Part shown: positions 7,825-12,878 of the stretch, piece after piece
Position numbering within the stretch: the first letter of the stretch is position 1
Layout of the letters: every line of letters starts with the position of its first letter
Assembly: GCF_000003605.2 (NCBI RefSeq)
Contig: NW_003121429.1
Location: forward strand, 12,749 to 25,626
DNA from: Saccoglossus kowalevskii
Taxonomy: Eukaryota > Hemichordata > Enteropneusta > Harrimaniidae
Direction: 5' to 3'
DNA length: 12,878 nucleotides
Notes under the pieces: generated by a model
Seen by the model: only the letters and a program-made list of their open reading frames with translations
Databases searched by the model: none
Told to the model about the DNA's origin: nothing
Made by a program: the position numbers and the translations under genes

Positions 7825-8366
7825 ACCAGACTTGTACCCAGAATGCACTAGAACCTTGTACCCAGAATGCACCAGAGACTTGTACCAAGAATGCACCTGA
7901 TACTTATACCCAGAACGCACCTGATACTTGTACCCAGAATGCACCTGATACTTGCACTCAGAATGCACCAGTCTTGTACCGAGAATGCACCTGATACTTG
8001 CATCCAGAATGCACCTGATACATGTACCCAGAATGCACCAGTCGTTTACCCAGAATGCACCAGTCTTTTCCCCAGAATGCACCTGATACTTGCGCTCAGA
8101 ATGCACCTGATACTTGTATCGAGAATGCACCTGATACTTGTATCGAGAATGCACCTGATACTTGTACCGAGAATGCACCTGATACTTGTATCGAGAAGGC
8201 ACCTGATACTTGCATCCAGAATGCACCTGATACTTGCACCCAGAATGCACCTGATACTTGCACCCAGAATGCACCAGACTTGTACCCAGAATGCACCTGA
8301 TACTTGCACCCAGAAAGCACCAGACTTGTACCCAGAATGCACCTGATACTTGCACCCAGAATGCCC
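7825..8366. repeat. 24-bp minisatellite, about 23 units, open in both strands
   Basis: The unit core is TACCCAGAATGCACC joined to TGATACTTG, 24 bp, with shorter variants lacking part of TGATACT. The unit is a multiple of three with no stop in several frames, so it gives long artificial frames on both strands (222 codons minus, 159 plus; minus repeats KYQVHSGY). It lies wholly inside the intron between 8971 and 6203. Probably not coding. Confidence 0.92.
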
Positions 8367-8599
8367 ATAGCGTGTGACTTGCATGAAGAAGTCTATATGA
8401 TATTGATGTACTATGGTGTACTGCATACATTTTGTGACATAAGGAAGTATGGAGAACAGCTTTGTCACCTAAAGTATAGTCCAAGGATAACTTAACATTT
8501 ACCTCACTTTAAGCAGGCTTTAAAAGCTAACCTAACTTTTATAGCTACTCCAGTACAGTCCAAGTAAAACTCAACATTCAGCTAGCTGTCTGTCAGCTT
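8367..8599. other. Unassigned intron sequence
   Basis: No feature recognised. CTTTAAGCAGGCTTTAA near 8508-8524 resembles the end of a TTAA element but has no partner. Confidence 0.35.
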
Positions 8600-8801
8600 A
8601 AACTTTTCACCACTAGTTCCTTTTTTTCATCACAAATTCACAAAATAGTCCCGTTTAAATAATCTGCATTTTTTTTAAGAACATTTGGATGAAAGTAATT
8701 TTTTAGAGTAAAAACTGAGAATTGACTCAAATTTTGTCTGCTGGCTCTAAAAATAGGATTCATTTCCAAAAATATTGAAGAATATATGTATGAAAAAAAT
8801 A
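8600..8801 (-). mobile_element. MITE family B, copy 4 (3' end truncated)
   Basis: It starts AAACTTTTCACCACTAG, continues with TTTTTTTCATCACAAATTC and the family interior (GTAAAAACTGAGAATTGAC, TTGAAGAATATA), then loses similarity before the second CTGGTGGTG terminus. It ends about 170 bp from the helix-5 exon donor. Confidence 0.65.
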
Positions 8802-8971
8802 GCCCGATTCGCAGATACTGACATGACAATAATTTTTTACCGGCTATATGTCTTTGATCATAATTTGGGAAAAATATGTATAAACAAAAAATTATGCGAG
8901 TTTTACTCTGTGAATACCAGCAACAGTTGACATTGACACCCGAAGGGGTCAAACAAAGATGGCCGCCTTAC

Positions 8972-9099
8972 CTGTAACCTGGTTCTGATTATATCCATAG
9001 GGTTGGTAAGCGTGGCGGATGTCATGCCAGCAGCGGGGCCCGCCACAGCTTGTAGTGCTATAAATGGCACACCAGATGGAGCAATCGATACCAATTGTT
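8972..9099 (-). CDS. SLC25A44: SLC25A44-like mitochondrial carrier, internal exon (helix 5)
   Basis: This is a 128-nt exon of a mitochondrial carrier family protein of the inner mitochondrial membrane. SLC25A44 is reported as the carrier for branched-chain amino acid entry into mitochondria. Read on the minus strand, the acceptor is TTTATCGTTTCAG and the exon starts at 9099 in phase 1, its first two bases AA completing a split codon (probably Glu). It then gives 42 codons, QLVSIAPSGVPFIALQ and onward through a Gly/Ala-rich transmembrane helix to TNPMDIIRTRLQ, and stops at a GTAAGG donor (8971-8966). PMDIIR fits the carrier signature Px[DE]xx[KR] that ends odd-numbered helices, so this is helix 5 of repeat 3. 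From memory, human SLC25A44 has a very similar TNPMDVIRTRVQV. The exon is phase 0 at its 3' end and joins in frame to either terminal exon downstream. No earlier exon is visible up to 12878. Another SLC25 member close to A44 is the main alternative. Confidence 0.88.
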
Positions 9100-9132
9100 C
9101 TGAAACGATAAATTAGATTTTATTTTCGTGAA

Positions 9133-9293
9133 TTAAAGCGGGGGGAGTTGTCACATGCGCATGCATGACCATAGCGTGTCATTGATTACTAACAAGCGTC
9201 TACCCATGAGCCTTTGTGTTTTTAGCGCATGTTGTTATCGTCGATTGGGACTCACTTCCTGCGCGTGCGCAGGTGTCACCCCTCCTGCTTTAA
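9133..9293 (-). mobile_element. MITE family A (TTAA type), copy 3, inverted
   Basis: TTAAAGCGGGGGGAGTTGTC at the left and GGTGTCACCCCTCCTGCTTTAA at the right, with perfect TTAA on both sides. The internal CGTCTACCCATGAGCCTTTG marks the inverted orientation. Just upstream of the helix-5 exon in transcription order. Confidence 0.78.
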
Positions 9294-9519
9294 CCTATTT
9301 ACCCAAATTTTGCTGCACTGTTTTTCCTACATGTGTATATTCTTCAATATTTCTGAAAATGAACCATAAGTTTGGAGCTACATGTAGCAGACAAATTTTG
9401 AGTCAATTTTCAGTTTTTATTCCAAAAATTTGGCTATCTTTGTCCCAATCTTCTGAAGGAAAGTGCAGACTGCACTGTATAAATGGGACTATTTTATGAA
9501 TTTGGGATGAAAAGAGGTT
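9292..9519 (+). mobile_element. MITE family B, copy 5, abutting the TTAA element
   Basis: It begins AACCTATTTACCCAAATTTT directly at the TTAA of the preceding element, lacking the CACCACCAG part. The interior matches copy 1: GAAAATGAACCATAAGTTTGG, TTGTCCCAATCTTCTGAAGG, GAATTTGGGATGAAAAGAGG. Confidence 0.65.
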
Positions 9520-10055
9520 GTGAAAAAGTCAATAGAAATCTAAAACTACTTGAAATACTGTAAACCAGTGGTTTTCTACAAAAAAACTGCAAGAGGGAGC
9601 ACTACAGAGCCACCAAGTAGGGAAGATAGGGTTCTCCCTACAGAGGTGTGGAGTTTTTGATGATTCTAGATTAAAATGGAGCATTCTATGGCTTCCCTGG
9701 GGCCAAAAATTACTATCAGACACGTCACAGTTAAAGACTGTGGCCACATGTGATCCCTGGTCAATCAGAATTTCATGGTTGCCAGAGGATCTGCTCCCCC
9801 AGGGTAAAGTGGCACATGGCCATGGCATGAGGGCACTGCGCTCCTATATAATTTCTGGTAAACCACTTAAGTTTTGCTGCTCGGAATTAGACAATTTGGA
9901 ATTAAAATTTAGGAAGACAAGTTGAAGACATCCTATTTGCTGACTTGCAAAATTCACAAAATTTTTCTCATAAAATTAAAACTTCAGACAAATTTGACTG
10001 CTACACAATTTCTTTATTTTACTGACTTGTAAAAAATTATTGTGAAATTAAAGCA
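9520..10055. other. GC-richer block of unknown nature plus AT-rich tail
   Basis: Between about 9585 and 9850 the sequence is richer in G+C and looks like an old interspersed repeat (AAGAGGGAGCACTACAGAGCC, CATGGCTTCCC-like words). It has open frames of 99 codons (minus) and 61 (plus), neither protein-like. I cannot assign it to a family; it has no second copy in this window. Confidence 0.3.
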
Positions 10056-10235
10056 GTTATAGGCGGAGAAAAAAAATATCTCTGTTTCTTGTTGTTTTTT
10101 TTCTTCCCAAAATGCGCTTGTACTCGCACTTGTCTCAAATTTCCCCCATTTTAGCTCAGTATTCAAAAAAAAAAAAAACGCCCCGCCTAATTTTAAAATT
10201 TCCATGAAAGGAGAAACAGAGAATTTTTTTTTCCT
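10056..10235. repeat. Possible inverted repeat with 120-bp interior
   Basis: AAAAAAAATATCTCTGTTTCT at 10069-10089 pairs with AGAAACAGAGAATTTTTTTT at 10212-10231, and AGGCGGAG with CGCCCCGCCT. Arms are imperfect and A/T-run-dominated. Confidence 0.35.
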
Positions 10236-10325
10236 GGCCTTACAGTTAGTACATGTAGGCTACACCAAACGATTGTTTAGTTCATAGACGTACATGTATA
10301 TCTGGAAAATTGAATAGGCCCAATA

Positions 10326-10489
10326 TAATTTTCGCTGAAGGAATGATTCAGTGAAAATAAAATCCAGCGAATATACCTTTTTTTCTTTATTTTACATTCA
10401 ACATTCAGCAAAAATAAATTCCACACAAAACACCCCAAAAATCTTTTCAACGAAAATTAATTCCAGCTAAAATAAAATATTTCATAGTA
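10326..10489 (-). mobile_element. MITE family C, copy 2, inverted
   Basis: AATTTTCGCTG at the left, GTGAAAATAAAATCCAGCG inside, and GCTAAAATAAAATATTTCATAGTA at the right (quoted in part) match copies 1 and 3 on the opposite strand. Confidence 0.7.
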
Positions 10490-10924
10490 ATACGATGGAT
10501 GGCCAGGTAAAAATAGCTCTCTTCAACACAGTAACACGAGTGATTAGGGGAGCTGCGCTATTAAAAAAACCTAATCAAAATCTGCGCCTGAAACATTTTT
10601 TTTTTAATTTTGCATACCGGTAAGTAAGGTGCACCACATACAGTATAACAGAGTAATGTTAGTTTTCTGTTTCGGATGTTTTGTTGATCCAAACAACATT
10701 TAATGTATTTATTTGAATGTATAATGCGTATAATTATTAGAAAAGTAAAGGAGAAAATGAGCACTGAAAAAACTATTTTAAGTGAAAATAAGTTTATTCA
10801 GAAATGTATAATAAATTCTAAATGTTGAACAATATGCTGTTATGGTATAAAACCTAGTGAATATCCCCATAACATCAAACCCACTAAAACAAGGTTCTTC
10901 ATAGTACTAGATGTATATACCATC
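10490..10924. other. Unassigned intron sequence
   Basis: AT-rich. Contains TGCATACCGGTAAGTAAGG (10611-10629), which looks like a plus-strand splice donor but has no supporting exon. No gene is called. Confidence 0.4.
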
Positions 10925-11018
10925 ACAAAACATGTACCTCAGTATTTATAGCCAAGCTTTACACTGTGCATGCATGCCACATCAAACAGCAGTATTTTTA
11001 AACTACTAAGTCACAAAT

Positions 11019-11325
11019 CAGGGAGTATAGCACCAAGAGCCAAATGATTTCCAAGACTTTTCCAGACCTTTACCCAAACTTTCTTGCATTTTTCCAAGAC
11101 ATTTTACCCTTAATTCAGGCCAATATCATCACCAAAGTTCTGAGGATATGGTAGTTCTCTGGAGAAAATGGGCCTTTCTAAAACAAATTAATAACTAAGA
11201 AGAAATTTATAGACTTTTCAAAGATTTTTTTTATTTTTCCTGTAATTTAAAGACAACTCAAAGACTTTCCAGACCTCAAAAAATCCAAAGACTTTCAAAG
11301 AATTTTCCCAATGCTATGGACCCTG
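11019..11325. mobile_element. hAT-like non-autonomous element, unit 1 copy (307 bp)
   Basis: Starts CAGGGAGTATAGCACCAAG; the right end, read in reverse, is CAGGGTCCATAGCATTGGG. Interior repeats AAGACTTTTCCAGACC and AAAGACTTTCCAGACC in opposing arrangement. The CAGGG ends and CCAAGACTTT/CCAGACC words resemble hAT-type repeats known from other animals (inference). No clean 8-bp target duplication is visible. Confidence 0.45.
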
Positions 11326-11462
11326 TAAATTAATTCACCTTTTCACAGCTGTATGTTTTCTCATGTACAAAACATGTACCTCAGTATTTATAGCCAAGCT
11401 TTACACTATGCATGTCACATCAAACAGCAGTATTTTTAAACTACTACATGTAAGTCACAAAT

Positions 11463-11769
11463 CAGGAAGCATAGCACCAAGAGCCAAATGATTTCCAAGA
11501 CTTTTCCAGACCTTTACCTAAACTTTCTTGCATTTTTCCAAGACATTTTACCCTTAATTCAGGCCAATATCATCACCAAAGTTCTGAGGATATGGTACTT
11601 CTCTGGAGAAAATGGGCCTTTCTAAAACAAATTAATAACTAAGAAGAAATTTATAGACTTTTCAAAGATTTTTTTTATTTTTCCTGTAATTTAAAGACAA
11701 CTCAAAGACTTTCCAGACCTCAAAAAATCCAAAGACTTTCAAAGGATTTTCCCAACGCTATGGACCCTG
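11463..11769. mobile_element. hAT-like non-autonomous element, unit 2 copy (307 bp)
   Basis: The same segment in the second unit, left end CAGGAAGCATAGCACCAAG, right end GCTATGGACCCTG. Same length as unit 1, so it was carried by the tandem duplication rather than inserted independently. Confidence 0.45.
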
Positions 11770-11854
11770 TAAATTAATTCACCTTTTCACAACTGTATGT
11801 TTTCTCATGTACAAAACATGTACTTCAGTATTTATAGCCAAGCTTTACACTATG

Positions 11855-11898
11855 CATGTACCCAGAATGCACCAGTCTTTTACCCAGAATGCACCAGT
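11855..11898. repeat. 44-nt patch of the 24-bp minisatellite
   Basis: This stretch matches 8021-8064 of the minisatellite at 43 of 44 positions (single difference T for G after CACCAGTC). It replaces the CACATCAAACAGC segment present in the other two units. Confidence 0.88.
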
Positions 11899-12002
11899 AT
11901 TTTTAAACCATAAAGCCACAAATCAATGCAGTATTTCACAATTGAATGTTTTCTCATTTAGAAAACAATTGCTAGTCAAAAAATATCAAATGGTATACAA
12001 GC

Positions 12003-12167
12003 TTAAAGTGAGAGGGTCGTCACCTGCGCACGCGCGGGAATGGAGTCCCAAGCGACGATAACAACACATGCTGAAAACGCAAAGGCTCATGGGTAGACGC
12101 TTGTTTGTAAACAATGACACGCTATGGCCATCTGACGCATGTGCAGGTGACGACTCGCCCGCTTTAA
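12003..12167 (+). mobile_element. MITE family A (TTAA type), copy 4, 165 bp
   Basis: TTAAAGTGAGAGGGTCGTCA at the left and GGTGACGACTCGCCCGCTTTAA at the right (inverse TTAAAGCGGGCGAGTCGTCA), with TTAA perfect at both ends. Interior GGCTCATGGGTAGACGC and GACACGCTATGGCCATCTGA are shared with copy 1. The best reference copy in this window. Confidence 0.8.
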
Positions 12168-12235
12168 GCTAATAAGTTTTGTGAATTTTTGACTTGTCAA
12201 ATGGTAAGCAAAGGTGACTAGCTCTTTTCTTTTTA

Positions 12236-12425
12236 TACTGTAAAATACTTTATTTTAGCTGGAATTAATTTTCGCTGAAATTTTGGATGATATTCATAGA
12301 TTTTATTTTCACTGATTTTTGATGAGTTGAATGTAAAATATAAGGAAAAAGGTACATTCGCTGGATTTTATTTTCACTGAATCATTCTAACAGCAAAAAT
12401 AGCGAAAATAAAGTATTTTACAGCA
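12236..12425 (+). mobile_element. MITE family C, copy 3 (complete)
   Basis: Left terminus TACTGTAAAATACTTTATTT and right AATAAAGTATTTTACAG are inverted repeats. The subterminal GGAATTAATTTTCGCTG also has an inverted partner. About 190 bp, non-coding; TA at the ends would suit a TA-target element, not proven. Confidence 0.72.
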
Positions 12426-12489
12426 TATTTCAAGGAATATATTTTCTCTCATACACATGTATGTAGTATTTTTTGTTTGAATATTTACT

Positions 12490-12878
12490 AGTGGTGCCAC
12501 ACTTTTGGTCAGAATGCTTATTTGCGATGAGCTGCTGCCATGCTATTGGTCAGACTGCTTTTTTGCGATGAGCTGCTGCCATGCTATTGGTCAGACTACT
12601 TTTTTGAGATGAGCTGCTGCCGAGCTATTGGTTAGAATGCCGTGTTGAGATGAGCTGCTGCCACGCTATTGGTTAGAATGCCGTGTTGAGATGAGCTGCT
12701 GCCATGCTATTGGTCAGACTACTTTTTTGAGATGAGCTGCTGCCACGCTATTGGTAAGAATGCTTTTTTGAGATGAGCTGCTGCCACGCTATTGGTCAGA
12801 ATGCTTTTTTGAGATGAGCTGGTGCCATGCTATTGGTAAGAATGCTTTTTTGAGATGAGCTGCTGCCACGCTATTGGT
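12490..12878. repeat. 41-bp satellite array, nine units, runs off the window
   Basis: GATGAGCTGCTGCC recurs at 12526, 12567, 12608, 12649, 12690, 12731, 12772, 12813 and 12854, always exactly 41 bp apart, with a degenerate unit at the left edge. Each unit holds GCTATTGGT(C/A)AGA, i.e. an inverted CCAAT word. The array continues past 12878. Confidence 0.93.

Larger units (their letters stand above)
10925..11967. repeat. 442-444-bp tandem duplication, two full units and a partial third
   Basis: CATGTAC followed by (C/T)TCAGTATTTATAGCC begins units at 10931, 11373 and 11817, offsets 442 and 444. Units 1 and 2 are nearly identical over full length. The partial third (to about 11967) lacks the 307-bp CAGGG...CCCTG segment and carries a patch of the 24-bp minisatellite. 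Confidence 0.92.

Noticed and set aside
7816-8484. 222-codon minus-strand frame, and the 159-codon plus-strand frame inside it
   Set aside because: Both are by-products of a 24-bp tandem repeat without stops. Open frames on both strands and in several phases with the same repeat are not evidence of a gene, and the array sits inside an intron.
8638-8952. 104-codon minus-strand frame just downstream of the helix-5 exon donor
   Set aside because: It is mostly family B MITE sequence read antisense, and it follows a strong GTAAGG donor, so it is intronic.
9529-9828. 99-codon minus-strand frame upstream of the helix-5 exon as a possible earlier carrier exon
   Set aside because: It lacks carrier motifs and the expected WWPFYHFYAE-like end with a phase-1 donor. 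The region looks like an old interspersed repeat.
10611-10629. GGTAAGTAAGG as a plus-strand splice donor
   Set aside because: No acceptor or coding stretch on the plus strand supports an exon; a single good donor match is expected by chance.
1-12878. tRNA or other structured RNA genes
   Set aside because: I looked for cloverleaf B-box-like words (GGTTCGAAYCC type) and saw none on either strand. The hairpins present are explained by MITEs. A covariance-model scan would settle it.

Overview
The window reads as a piece of an AT-rich, intron-bearing animal genome. The organism is probably a marine invertebrate; a mollusc or another lophotrochozoan is my best guess, judging only from the style of the short palindromic repeats and the frequent ACATGTA and TACCGGTA words. 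It is not bacterial: there are no compact operons, and the only convincing protein-coding segments are short, exon-bounded and split by introns of kilobases.

The one gene I can support lies on the minus strand and is the 3' part of a mitochondrial carrier (SLC25) gene, most like SLC25A44, the mitochondrial branched-chain amino acid carrier. An internal exon (8972-9099) carries helix 5 with the carrier signature PMDIIR and ends in a good GTAAGG donor. Downstream there are two homologous, intact, phase-compatible terminal exons. Exon A (6011-6202) and exon B (2354-2545) each have 63 codons plus a stop, and each follows a CAG acceptor. They share 43 of 63 residues, and most shared codons differ at synonymous positions. 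Each has a candidate AATAAA roughly 360-400 nt past its stop. The simplest reading is an old tandem duplication of the last exon that now gives alternative C-termini. The 5' exons and promoter must lie beyond base 12878.

Region by region (plus coordinates): 1-1142 holds three kinds of short inverted-repeat element. 1143-2353 holds a 74-bp direct duplication, two weak small ORFs and the presumed 3' UTR of exon B. 2354-2545 is exon B. 2546-6010 is the A-to-B interval, with two more inverted-repeat elements, a 22-bp minisatellite whose minus strand carries about 15 AATAAA words, a 50-bp satellite rich in TAATTA/ATTAGCAT words, and the presumed 3' UTR of exon A. 6011-6202 is exon A. 6203-8971 is the intron between the helix-5 exon and exon A; it holds a 630-bp higher-order repeat, a TTAA element and a 24-bp minisatellite open on both strands. 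8972-9099 is the helix-5 exon. From 9100 to the end is upstream intron: two abutting elements, a GC-richer block of unknown nature, another inverted-repeat element, a 442-444-bp tandem duplication containing a CAGGG...CCCTG element, a fourth TTAA element, and a 41-bp satellite running off the window.

Summing my own intervals, roughly half the window is recognisable repeat and about 4 percent is coding. The most notable observations are the duplicated terminal exons, the poly(A)-signal-rich minisatellite between them, and a 44-nt patch of the 24-bp minisatellite copied into the 442-bp duplication about 3.8 kb away. I see no RNA gene, CRISPR array or intact transposase gene.
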